A stretch of DNA of 11,482 nt from Promethearchaeota archaeon (GCA_014729315.1 WJKD01000373.1:1-11482), one strand, 5' to 3'; counted from the stretch's first letter, positions 1 to 7,252 are shown. The notes: generated from the sequence alone by a model not told the origin. A program made the numbers and translations.

Positions 1-386
1 AATTTCAGATAGCTCCACTATTATTCTTTTAAAAAATGAGGAAAATCTTCCTTATTAAGGCGTTAGTTTTTTTCATTAGAAATAGTACTGACCTTTTTAC
101 TCTTATCTTTTTGTTAGGGATTATTTGTTCTAGACAAGGTTGTATTTCAAATCCATTCTAATTCTTGATATTTCTTTATTCTTGTTATAAGCAATCCCTC
201 TATTTCCTTGTGGATTGGAGTGAGAGCTTTAGCTATATTAAATCAAGATTTTTGTTTTAAAAATCGCTTTAATCTAAGGAAGTATAAGCCAAGAAAAAAT
301 AGGGAGAACTCTATTAATCAAGATCATATTTATCGTATAGTACTATTTATTCGAGCAGTTTTTATAGGTTCAATATAAAATGCAGT
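1..386. other. Left-edge non-coding region
   Basis: No convincing gene is visible on either strand. On the plus strand the frame starting at base 2 stays open from the window edge to a TAA at 56-58 (18 codons, ending NLPY). It could be the tail of a gene lying to the left, but it is too short to judge. A weak AT-only hairpin lies at 247-265 (7-bp arms GATTTTT/AAAAATC, 5-nt loop). The rest holds no recognisable RNA gene. The last 30 bases contain the promoter of the surface-protein gene that starts at 387. Confidence 0.5.
359..367 (+). promoter_or_regulatory. TATA-like box of surface-protein gene
   Basis: The sequence TTTTTATAG sits about 20-28 bp before the GTG start at 387. This is where an archaeal TATA box would lie for a leaderless or near-leaderless transcript. 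No Shine-Dalgarno sequence is visible before the GTG, which fits. A second AT-rich stretch at 372-380 is too close to the start to serve as a TATA box. Confidence 0.35.
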
Positions 387-2030
387 GTGAAACGAAAAGT
401 TACTTATCTGTTAATTGTTTTATCCGTGAGCTTGGTTTGTATCGGGTTGTTTCGTAATATCCCTTCGGGAAAAGCCTATCCTTATTACGAGTTGCATTAT
501 TTTGACACCGATAAAGAGGCGTATTTTAACGACCAATCAATAAACATCAGTGCTTCTTGGGAGTTGTTTTACGATGAGATGACCGAAATTGCTGCAGTTA
601 AGATAAAGATCTTTAATTTCTCTGAAGAGTGCGTGTGGGAAACTCCTTGGCTTCCAGAAAAAGGATTGAAAGAAGAAAGTTGGAGTGTGGAAATTTGCAC
701 ATTAGACGATTCTTTTGAAAATAGAACAAATTATTTTTCAGTGAAATTTGTTTATTATTACGAAATCTTGGTATCAGGAGGTTGTCAATATTTTATAGAG
801 GAAATTCCAATAGAGACATCAAAGATTAATATTAGTTGCGAATTGGTTGATTACGAGGAATATGTGCTTCATGGTGAGGAACTATTACTTGATGTGCATT
901 TAAGTTTTTTTAATCATACTACAGGAATAAGTGAAAATCTTTCCTCTTTTTTAGTCTTATTTGAATTAGTAAAAGTCGAAGATATTCTTTTTGAAGAAAA
1001 CTACACTACCAATTTTAACGGTAGGGTTAACATCAATTTGACTGAGAAGTTACAACTCGGACCAGGAAATTATAAAATAAAAATCTTTTATCCAAATAAT
1101 GTTTTTTTTAACAACGATGTCCCACTAATGTATAATTTACAAGTAAATACAACTTCGAAAGCTAATATCACATGCGAATTAATTGATTTTGAACCCAATG
1201 TATCTCTACAACAGAAGGTTTCGATTCAAGCTCGATTTAGCTTTTATAATGAAACAAAGGGGATAGAGGAAAATATTACTTTATTTGATGTATTATTCCG
1301 ATTAATAAAAAATGAAGAAGTATTGTTCGAAAATAATTTTACCACCGATAATGGTGGTATGATCCAGATCAACCTGACGAATTTTGTACAGCTTAAAGTC
1401 GGAAAATATCAATTTAACTTTAGTTATCCTATCAATGATTTCTTTAACCAAAACATATCAGAGAGTTACGATTTATATGTGAACATCACATCAAAAGCGA
1501 ATCTATCTTGCATTTTAATTAATTACAATACAATTTCATTTGTTGGGCAAGACATTTCGATTGAAGCATTTTTTAACTATTATAATGAAACTACCGAAAA
1601 GAATGAGAATTTAACATTATCTTTAATAAACTTTCGACTATTAAAAAACAAGGAAGTTGTATTCGTAGAGAATTACACCACTGATATATACGGAAGAATT
1701 CTTATTAATTTAACAAATTCGGTAAAATTAGGATCAGGCAATTATCAGATGAAATTTTCTTGCCCCGATAATTACTTTTTTGAAGAAAATATTACAAAAA
1801 TTTACGATTTATACATCCATGAAATGATTGAGCAAGAAGCGTTGAGTAAAGATGTCCAGAAACGAAATACTGAAGATTCAACAACGAGTTTCTTAGCAAT
1901 CCTGAGTATTTTTTCTATAGGCATCATCGTTTTGTTAATTTTGGCTTTTGTTAAATTAAGAGGTAGAAGTAAAGATTTTACAACAATCAATATGCCCTTT
2001 TACTTGGATTCATCTTCTTGTGTATCTTAA
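387..2030 (+). CDS. Secreted surface protein with three tandem Ig-like repeats and a C-terminal membrane anchor
   Basis: This 547-residue protein is not a recognised named family. Residues 1-30 form a signal peptide or signal anchor (basic MKRK, then a hydrophobic stretch). Residues about 32-145 form an N-terminal domain with three cysteines. Three tandem repeats begin at K146, K258 and K370, each exactly 112 residues. Each opens K-(I/A)-N-x-(S/T)-C and carries the motifs N-(Y/F)-T-T, INLT, a G-x-Y turn and an FF pair, which suggests a beta-sandwich Ig-like fold. I count 24 N-x-S/T sequons, so heavy N-glycosylation outside the cell is likely. A single membrane helix lies at about 502-524, followed by a basic stop-transfer (KLRGR) and a cytosolic tail of about 20 residues. 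The topology is that of a type I surface receptor or adhesin. Translation starts at GTG; an ATG at 380 is in another frame. The gene stands alone and converges on the cyclase gene. A role in adhesion or recognition is inference only. Confidence 0.85.
   Translation: MKRKVTYLLIVLSVSLVCIGLFRNIPSGKAYPYYELHYFDTDKEAYFNDQSINISASWELFYDEMTEIAAVKIKIFNFSEECVWETPWLPEKGLKEESWSVEICTLDDSFENRTNYFSVKFVYYYEILVSGGCQYFIEEIPIETSKINISCELVDYEEYVLHGEELLLDVHLSFFNHTTGISENLSSFLVLFELVKVEDILFEENYTTNFNGRVNINLTEKLQLGPGNYKIKIFYPNNVFFNNDVPLMYNLQVNTTSKANITCELIDFEPNVSLQQKVSIQARFSFYNETKGIEENITLFDVLFRLIKNEEVLFENNFTTDNGGMIQINLTNFVQLKVGKYQFNFSYPINDFFNQNISESYDLYVNITSKANLSCILINYNTISFVGQDISIEAFFNYYNETTEKNENLTLSLINFRLLKNKEVVFVENYTTDIYGRILINLTNSVKLGSGNYQMKFSCPDNYFFEENITKIYDLYIHEMIEQEALSKDVQKRNTEDSTTSFLAILSIFSIGIIVLLILAFVKLRGRSKDFTTINMPFYLDSSSCVS
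822..1829 (+). repeat. Three tandem 336-bp (112-codon) protein repeats
   Basis: Repeat units start at 822, 1158 and 1494, giving a spacing of exactly 336 bp twice. The units are clearly similar in protein but diverged in DNA, so this is an old internal duplication rather than a recent expansion. In all three units, five sequons sit at matching places: the N-x-S/T two residues after the opening lysine, N-(H/E)-T, N-(L/I)-(S/T), N-(Y/F)-T and INLT. The single cysteine at repeat position 6 (C151, C263, C375) is also kept. Confidence 0.85.
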
Positions 2031-2084
2031 AACTCTTTTCCTTTTCCAGTATAATCATTTCATTTTAATTTAGTATACAGGATA

Positions 2085-2106
2085 ATAAAAAAAATAGTAT
2101 AAAAAC
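2085..2106 (-). terminator. T-run terminator of cyclase gene
   Basis: On the minus strand, just past the cyclase stop, the transcript would read through GTTTTTATAC and then a run of eight Ts (2087-2094). Runs of U without a stable hairpin are the usual archaeal termination signal. The plus-strand gene ending at 2030 has only a milder T-rich stretch (about 2034-2046). Confidence 0.4.
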
Positions 2107-2135
2107 CAATTAACATATAATATTCAGATTTTAGA

Positions 2136-2939
2136 CTACTCGGGTATTGTAGCGACTGCTCTCACCCATCCTGCGCTTGCTCTAGCAATCTTGACGGGAA
2201 AGCAATAAATCGTAGCACCAACTGCCGGAACCTTGTCCAAGTTGGTCAGTTTTTCCATCTGATAATACCCCCGTTCGATTCCCGCAAAATGTCCCTCCCA
2301 TATTATAGAGGGATCTGGCTCTTTTGCCCTTACCATCTTTTTCCATTTTTTATTCGTCAAGACGAACGGTGCGTCCCACGACCACGCGTCTGTCCCGACC
2401 ACATGTACTCCTTTTCGAACGATATCGAGTGTAGCATCTTTTCCTATTCCTACACCGTGGCTAACATATTCTTTCGTTCCGTAAAATTCTGCGGCTTTGG
2501 TATGAATACATAAAATATCTCCTTCTTGTAGAACGTGATTTATCTCTTCTAATTTTCCTTTTACATCCTCAGGAGTTAAGATATATCCGTCTTCAAAATC
2601 GGTGCAATCTAAGACGACGAGCTGACCGATCCCCCACTCTAAAGGAAAGTCGTCGATCGTTTGAGCCTTTTTTTCTCCGATCTCTTTATCTTGAATCGGA
2701 GCAAAATGCCACGGAGCGTCCATATGAGTGCCACTGTGCGTGCTTAATTCTAATGTGTCTGTTGCCCATCCTTTTCCTTCAGGCAGATGTTCATCGGGCT
2801 TAAGTTTGTAAAACGCAAAGGCCATTTCTTCTGCACCTCTATCGTGGTCGTGATAATCAATATGAGGCTGCGTTAAAGGGGGGTCAAACACTAATTCGTC
2901 CGGATTGATGATTGGTATTGATAAATCGATAAATTTCAT
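2136..2939 (-). CDS. Cyclase family protein (kynurenine formamidase / isatin hydrolase-like metal-dependent hydrolase)
   Basis: This 267-residue protein belongs to the cyclase superfamily (Pfam Cyclase, KynB-like), which hydrolyses amide or lactam bonds using bound Zn or Mn. The signature HSGTHMDAPWHF is intact: H68, H72 and D74 match the metal ligands and H78 the catalytic histidine. H217 and E229, twelve residues apart, match the later His/Glu pair of KynB. The C-terminus ends in the family's typical P-x-K...G-W-V-R-A-V-A strand. The length is slightly above KynB (about 210) and close to isatin-hydrolase-type members. No signal peptide is present, so it should be cytosolic. The ATG is preceded by a good Shine-Dalgarno AGGTGA (2944-2949, 4-nt spacing). 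No tryptophan-catabolism gene lies nearby, so the substrate cannot be named. Family assignment is firm; a kynurenine role is not. Confidence 0.92.
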   Translation of the reverse strand: MKFIDLSIPIINPDELVFDPPLTQPHIDYHDHDRGAEEMAFAFYKLKPDEHLPEGKGWATDTLELSTHSGTHMDAPWHFAPIQDKEIGEKKAQTIDDFPLEWGIGQLVVLDCTDFEDGYILTPEDVKGKLEEINHVLQEGDILCIHTKAAEFYGTKEYVSHGVGIGKDATLDIVRKGVHVVGTDAWSWDAPFVLTNKKWKKMVRAKEPDPSIIWEGHFAGIERGYYQMEKLTNLDKVPAVGATIYCFPVKIARASAGWVRAVATIPE

Positions 2940-2943
2940 AATT

Positions 2944-3000
2944 TCACCTTAAAAATGTATGTTAAACAATCAATTACATTATTTCTATATTATAATATTT
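2944..3000 (-). promoter_or_regulatory. Promoter and ribosome binding site of cyclase gene
   Basis: On the minus strand an AT-only stretch, AAATATTATAATATAG (3000 down to 2985), can serve as the TATA box. It would place transcription start near 2967, giving a leader of about 28 nt that contains the Shine-Dalgarno AGGTGA at 2949-2944. The cyclase gene therefore appears to be transcribed alone, not by read-through from the membrane-protein gene upstream. Confidence 0.45.
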
Positions 3001-3088
3001 TCTCAATAGTCTTATAATAATTTGTATTGCTAAGACTTTAGCACTTAATCAGAATATCATATTATCGGGAAATCGAATCCCATATTAG

Positions 3089-3147
3089 CAAAAAAAAACG
3101 GAAAAAATAAAGTATTAAAAAATTAGGAAAAAAGAATGAAAAAAAAT
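3089..3147 (-). terminator. Dense T-run terminator of the polytopic longin-like protein gene
   Basis: Immediately after the stop codon at 3148-3150, the minus strand contains five closely spaced T-runs of about 6 to 9 bases each. This is a strong archaeal-type termination region and separates this gene from the cyclase gene downstream. Confidence 0.5.
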
Positions 3148-5373
3148 CTAGTCCTCAGTAAAAATATCTTTTACTAATTCGTCGTCTTGCTTAAAATGAG
3201 CGAGAGCACCGTTCCATTTTGGTAATACTTCGTCGTGCTTATTCTCAAATCGGTTAACAAATTCTCTTAACTGGGCTCTTACTTCAGCAGAATTACCCTT
3301 CATGAATAAAGCAGCGAACACATATTCGCCATACTCTATCATAATAGTTATATCTCCGTGATCAATAGTCTTTAATAGTTGGGTGGATTTGGTGGTTTCT
3401 TTGACGAATGAGGTTATTGCCGTAAACATTCCTGAGATAAGTCCCGCATCTTGATCACTATTTTTATCAAAGGCGTAGCTAAATACGTCCCTCCCATCAG
3501 TATAAATGATATAGAGTCCTTGTTTCTCCACTTTTTCTTCAGTATAACTAAACTCGTAATTCCATATGCGAATTTGATTATTATCATAGAGAAATTTCAA
3601 AGCAAAGTATAGTTTTTTCTTTTTTTCCATGTCATCTGGCTTAACATCTCTCAACAAGGGTTCTCCATCTAACTGATTAATCAAATTAATTACGAGCTCT
3701 TTTTGTAACTCAGGACCTTCTATAGAAATAGTTTCTTTTTTCGTAATCATATGAGGTTTAACGGGCCTTAAATACTCTTCGTAAGAGATAAATTCAGTAA
3801 TCGACGAAAAGATAGTTCTTTGGATATTTTTGTCGTTGATCGGGACATTTTTAACTTTAAAATCTTTTCCAATGTAGAAAAGCATCAATCCCCAGATAAC
3901 AATATTGAAAAGGTATCGCGTAAAGAGATATGGAAAGGCTAATATCCCAAGTAGAGTTATTTGTCCTTTTGGAAACAAATTAGCGTTAAATGCAGCTGTT
4001 CGAGAGATATAAAATGGTATTCCGAAAGCATTCGTGTAACTTATTTTGCCAGTTAACCAATATTCCTCAGGGGCAAAGTTAATCAATGGATTTCCTCCGA
4101 TAAACATTATTAATATCGAAAAGAGGATTAGGATAGCTAAGTAGAGAATAATTCCTAAAAACACGCTTTTTACGAATCGAAGCGTATAAGCCATCGCGTA
4201 AGCGCTCAAAAATAAAGGAACGATGACTAACACAACGGTATTAAAAATATTCATTAAATCGAACCTATAAGCATTTATCAATGTAGGATCGTTATGGCTA
4301 TAGCTTGCCGAAGAGATAATTGTAGCTTGATCCTCTCCAAACATCCTAAAAATGGGCACGAAAGCAAATATATTCAAAATAAAGAATACTAAAAATACCA
4401 AGCTTGCTGTGACAATCATATAATACCAATTTGTCTTCTTTATCTTTGAGATTCTCTCTCCTCGATTTTTACACCAATTAATTAATTTTAAAAAAATAAG
4501 TATAGAGATTGGCTCAAAAACTTTTAGGAATAGTACGAAGATGATGCTTGCCATGATGAAATAAGCGAAAAAATATATTATGACGAAGATTGAGGCAGTA
4601 TACTGAATTAAGAATAAAATTATCGACAATATGGAAATTGGAGCTCCCACAGTATACAAGCTTTTATAAATCTGCTCTCTTATATCTTCTCCAAAATATT
4701 TACCTTTAAGCGCTATTCTCGAACTGAAAAGCAATTCAATACTAAAGATAAATACAGCAAGATACACGAAAAGAATCTCAATAAACCAACCTAATGCTGT
4801 TTCTCCGGTTGTGAGAGAAATATTTTGGAGGTTCGAAATATCAATTATTACTTGCAGTAAATACAACGAGATGGGCAAGAGCACAATCATAAGCTTCAAA
4901 ATTTGTTTTTCTCTCGACCAATCGTTTTTTAATACCTCGTTTTTTATTTTTTCGTAGGGTCCTTCTGAATATTCGTAAGTGATGTGTTTTAAGTTCTCTT
5001 TGAAGCTCCCCGGCTCTTTTCGTAGTTGATTCCAAACAAAAAGAACTGATATGAACGGAGCTACAAAGAAAATGAAAGGTAATGTCACTAGCGGGTAAAA
5101 AGAGTATAAAGCAGCTAAAGATCCTATGTGAGCAAGAATATATTTTATCCCAAGAACAAAATCACTCGATCCACTAATTTTGAGATTATCTGGTGTCGAA
5201 CCAGCTTGAAATATAATGGGTAAAATCCAGTATATTAGAAAAAATACGATAATCCCAACTAAGATTCGAAAATAGACCTTTCCCACATATTTTTTCCACA
5301 TGAAAAAGAGAGGAATAATTAGGATTAGCAACGGGAGTGCGTTTAAAACGATGGTTAGAAGGATGTCAATCAT
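3148..5373 (-). CDS. Polytopic membrane protein with cytosolic C-terminal longin-like domain
   Basis: This protein of 741 residues from the preferred start belongs to no named family I recognise. About 12 membrane helices are visible, at roughly 3-25, 34-56, 72-94, 95-115, 158-178, 195-217, 238-260, 261-286, 317-342, 372-396, 402-425 and 471-501. Residues about 506-610 form a charged, soluble, possibly winged-helix-like segment. Residues about 618-741 read as strand-strand-helix-strands-helix: GLYIIYTDG, FSYAF, LISGMFTAI, a hairpin around ITIMIEYGEYVFAALF, then a helix containing FVNRFE and a KWNG turn. That order matches longin/profilin-like folds (inference). The frame is open to an ATG at 5475, but the first 34 residues of that version are encoded by intergenic-looking DNA containing a TATA box and would leave one base before the divergent gene. 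The ATG at 5373 (MIDILLTI) fits better. The role may be membrane-linked sensing or trafficking; this is unproven. Confidence 0.8.
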   Translation of the reverse strand: MIDILLTIVLNALPLLILIIPLFFMWKKYVGKVYFRILVGIIVFFLIYWILPIIFQAGSTPDNLKISGSSDFVLGIKYILAHIGSLAALYSFYPLVTLPFIFFVAPFISVLFVWNQLRKEPGSFKENLKHITYEYSEGPYEKIKNEVLKNDWSREKQILKLMIVLLPISLYLLQVIIDISNLQNISLTTGETALGWFIEILFVYLAVFIFSIELLFSSRIALKGKYFGEDIREQIYKSLYTVGAPISILSIILFLIQYTASIFVIIYFFAYFIMASIIFVLFLKVFEPISILIFLKLINWCKNRGERISKIKKTNWYYMIVTASLVFLVFFILNIFAFVPIFRMFGEDQATIISSASYSHNDPTLINAYRFDLMNIFNTVVLVIVPLFLSAYAMAYTLRFVKSVFLGIILYLAILILFSILIMFIGGNPLINFAPEEYWLTGKISYTNAFGIPFYISRTAAFNANLFPKGQITLLGILAFPYLFTRYLFNIVIWGLMLFYIGKDFKVKNVPINDKNIQRTIFSSITEFISYEEYLRPVKPHMITKKETISIEGPELQKELVINLINQLDGEPLLRDVKPDDMEKKKKLYFALKFLYDNNQIRIWNYEFSYTEEKVEKQGLYIIYTDGRDVFSYAFDKNSDQDAGLISGMFTAITSFVKETTKSTQLLKTIDHGDITIMIEYGEYVFAALFMKGNSAEVRAQLREFVNRFENKHDEVLPKWNGALAHFKQDDELVKDIFTED

Positions 5374-5400
5374 TTCAATTCCATTTTTAATTCTTAGATT

Positions 5401-5440
5401 GTATTTTATATATAAATTATGAATGTTATTCTTATATATT
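5401..5440. promoter_or_regulatory. Divergent promoter pair between polytopic protein and deacetylase-fold genes
   Basis: Two TATA-like boxes lie back to back. On the minus strand TTTATATA (5416 to 5409) is about 36 bp before the ATG at 5373. On the plus strand TTATATATT (5432-5440) is about 37-45 bp before the ATG at 5477. Each would give a leader of roughly 10-20 nt. This near-symmetric layout supports 5373, not 5475, as the start of the minus-strand gene, and allows joint control of both genes. Confidence 0.5.
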
Positions 5441-5476
5441 AGATAATTAAGTTTCAAATATTTAGAATTTTGCATT

Positions 5477-6598
5477 ATGACCGAAGTCGATTCAGAACCA
5501 AATCAACCGATTAAAATAGGTATTATCACCCACGAAGATTTTGCAGTTAAGCATGCACCCCCCTATCCGCGTCCTTCTTTTATTTCTTTTGAATCCCCTT
5601 TAAGAATTAAGGTAATTTTAGATTATTTTAAGAGAATTAAGCTTTGGAAGGATAAAAGACTACTAAAATTCGAGCCTAGTCTGGTTAAGGAGGAGCTATT
5701 ATACTTAGCGCACTCCAAATATTATGTCCAGTCTGTGAAAGAGTTATGTAATTATTCAACAAGTTTTCTCAGGGAAGAAGTCTTTATTGTGAACGATTCT
5801 TTTGAATTAGCAAGGAGAGCAGCTGGAGGCGTAATTCAAGCTATTGATTGCGTATTAAAAAAAAAAGTAAATCATTCTTTTGCGCTTGTAAGACCTCCAG
5901 GACATCACGCTTTAAGACAATGCGCGGGGGGATTATGTATATTTAATAATATCGCGTTGGCAATATTAAATCTGAGAAAAAACTTAAACTACCATAAGAA
6001 AGTCGCAATTATCGATATAGACGATCATTTTGGGGACGGAATCGCACAATATTTCTACGACGATCCGAGCGTTTTATATTTTTCTGTTCACGAGTTTGAT
6101 TTTAGCGGCGATCTCGGGTTCATTAATGAGTTAGGAGTTGACAAAGGACTGGGGAAAAATATTAATTTTCCTATGCCTATGGGTATTAGAGATTCCGAAT
6201 TTCTGCAATTCTTTGATGTGCTCAAACCCATATTAAAAGAATTTCAACCGGATCTTATCCTTGTCGCAACGGGATTTGATATGTATTTTGACGATGCGAT
6301 TGGAAACTGCTTCTTAACAAGCAAATCGTATTACAAGTTTGCCCAGAGACTAAAAAGCCTTGCCGATCAATTATGTGAGGGAAGACTTGTTTTTGTTCTC
6401 GAAGGAGGATACAGTTTAGTTGGTCTTCCCTTGTGCGTCCATGCTACGTTAAAAGCTTTACTAAACGAGGAATACGTAGCCTACGAATTTGAATTAATAA
6501 AATTCCCCACAGCCGTAGAAATTAATGAAATTTCAAAAATTAAAGCAACCTTGAAGAAGTTATTAAAGAATTATTGGCTCTCGTTTGACGAAAAATAA
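5477..6598 (+). CDS. Histone deacetylase superfamily protein (Zn-dependent deacetylase/amidohydrolase)
   Basis: This 373-residue protein has the arginase/deacetylase fold, with length typical of the catalytic core. The RPPGHHA motif gives the catalytic His pair (H143, H144). D182 and H184 in DIDDHFGDG, together with D268 in ATGFD, match the three zinc ligands. Y312 in LEGGY matches the transition-state tyrosine. The usual second histidine after the zinc-ligand His (HHG in most members) is F185 here. No signal peptide or membrane segment is present, so it is cytosolic. Family members deacetylate lysines on histones and other proteins, acetylpolyamines, or acetyl-CoA synthetase (AcuC). Asgard archaea encode histones, but the sequence alone does not fix the substrate. 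There is no Shine-Dalgarno sequence, so a short or leaderless transcript is likely. The gene is divergent from the polytopic longin-like gene and convergent with the profilin gene. Confidence 0.93.
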   Translation: MTEVDSEPNQPIKIGIITHEDFAVKHAPPYPRPSFISFESPLRIKVILDYFKRIKLWKDKRLLKFEPSLVKEELLYLAHSKYYVQSVKELCNYSTSFLREEVFIVNDSFELARRAAGGVIQAIDCVLKKKVNHSFALVRPPGHHALRQCAGGLCIFNNIALAILNLRKNLNYHKKVAIIDIDDHFGDGIAQYFYDDPSVLYFSVHEFDFSGDLGFINELGVDKGLGKNINFPMPMGIRDSEFLQFFDVLKPILKEFQPDLILVATGFDMYFDDAIGNCFLTSKSYYKFAQRLKSLADQLCEGRLVFVLEGGYSLVGLPLCVHATLKALLNEEYVAYEFELIKFPTAVEINEISKIKATLKKLLKNYWLSFDEK

Positions 6599-6614
6599 AA
6601 AGTAGAAAATAAAA
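6590..6614 (-). terminator. T-rich terminator of profilin gene
   Basis: Reading the minus strand past the profilin stop gives ATTTTATTTTCTACTTTTTATTTT, which runs into the last codons of the convergent deacetylase-fold gene. Only 16 bp separate the two stop codons, so the 3' ends of the two transcripts probably overlap. Confidence 0.35.
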
Positions 6615-7022
6615 TTAAACGAGATCTTTAAGTTTTAACGCATATTCTTGAACGGTAAATAAAGCGTCTCTGGGACCTACTTGGGGATTAATATAACATA
6701 TTAAAGCTCCCGTACCCCCAATCGGAACTGGGGCAATAATAACGTGACCTTTCCCAGTGATATTCGTTCCGATCTTTCTTTCCTCTGTATTTTCGACAAT
6801 CATGTATTTTACACCCTGAATAGTAATGCTTGACATTCCCTTTTGTCCGAGCTCTAATTTCATCCTAAGAAGTTCATTTATGCCTCCTTCTTTATCAAGA
6901 TCGGCGGAGATATCCCAATTTTCCGTTTGGGTTTTCAAAGAACCGTCTTGTCCAACCACGGCAACCCCATATACATTTTGTTCCTCGTTGAGGAGGTCGT
7001 CGATAATAGATTCTATTGACAT
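6615..7022 (-). CDS. Profilin (Asgard-type actin-binding protein)
   Basis: This 135-residue protein has the usual profilin length. It matches the profilin pattern along its whole length: a short N-terminal helix (SIIDDLLNEE), strands AVVGQDGS (residues 21-28; human profilin has AIVGHDGS), W36, ITIQGVKYMIV (66-76; human GGIKYMVI), a basic loop NITGKGHVII (87-96; human RGKKGSGGI), an INPQVGP turn (111-117) and a C-terminal helix 118-134. Profilins bind actin monomers and control filament growth; Asgard versions bind eukaryotic actin in vitro. The aromatic residues of the eukaryotic polyproline site are only partly present, with W36 but no N-terminal Trp, so polyproline binding is uncertain. A roadblock/LC7 protein is the main alternative, but it lacks the KYM(I/V)V and GKG signatures. 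A TATA-like TATATAAG (7056 to 7049) lies about 30 bp upstream. No actin gene is in the window. Confidence 0.85.
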   Translation of the reverse strand: MSIESIIDDLLNEEQNVYGVAVVGQDGSLKTQTENWDISADLDKEGGINELLRMKLELGQKGMSSITIQGVKYMIVENTEERKIGTNITGKGHVIIAPVPIGGTGALICYINPQVGPRDALFTVQEYALKLKDLV

Positions 7023-7222
7023 TTTAACCTTTTGAAATTAAGATAATTCTTATATACTAATACTAATACAAATCATATTTAAATAATTGTCAAAGGGACT
7101 ACCTCCATTTTTATAAAATAGCAGAATAATTTTTTGAAAGTTTAGGGATTTGGAGCCTTAAGCATGAATTTCTATAAGATTGATATCGCAATACCAATGA
7201 TAAAATTAAATAACAAATAGAC

Positions 7223-7252
7223 TTTTAATACTTATATCGGGGAGTATTAAAA
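7223..7252. repeat. Perfect 10+10 bp inverted repeat with 10-bp spacer
   Basis: TTTTAATACT (7223-7232) and AGTATTAAAA (7243-7252) are exact reverse complements around TATATCGGGG. The spacing puts matching half-sites about two helical turns apart (20 bp centre to centre), which suits a dimeric DNA-binding regulator. It could also fold as an RNA hairpin. It lies about 200 bp before the profilin start and 150 bp before the permease start, so which gene it would serve is not clear. Confidence 0.6.

Noticed and set aside
1..386. Possible tRNA or small RNA in the left non-coding region
   Set aside because: No cloverleaf, T-loop sequence or conserved RNA motif could be assembled. Only a weak AT hairpin at 247-265 is present.
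2289..2513. 74-codon plus-strand frame inside the cyclase gene
   Set aside because: It is antisense to conserved cyclase sequence, with no start signal or domain.
6615..7022. Roadblock/LC7 domain as the identity of the 135-residue protein
   Set aside because: The general alpha/beta pattern is similar, but QGVKYMIV, the GKG loop and the C-terminal helix match profilin more specifically than the roadblock pattern.
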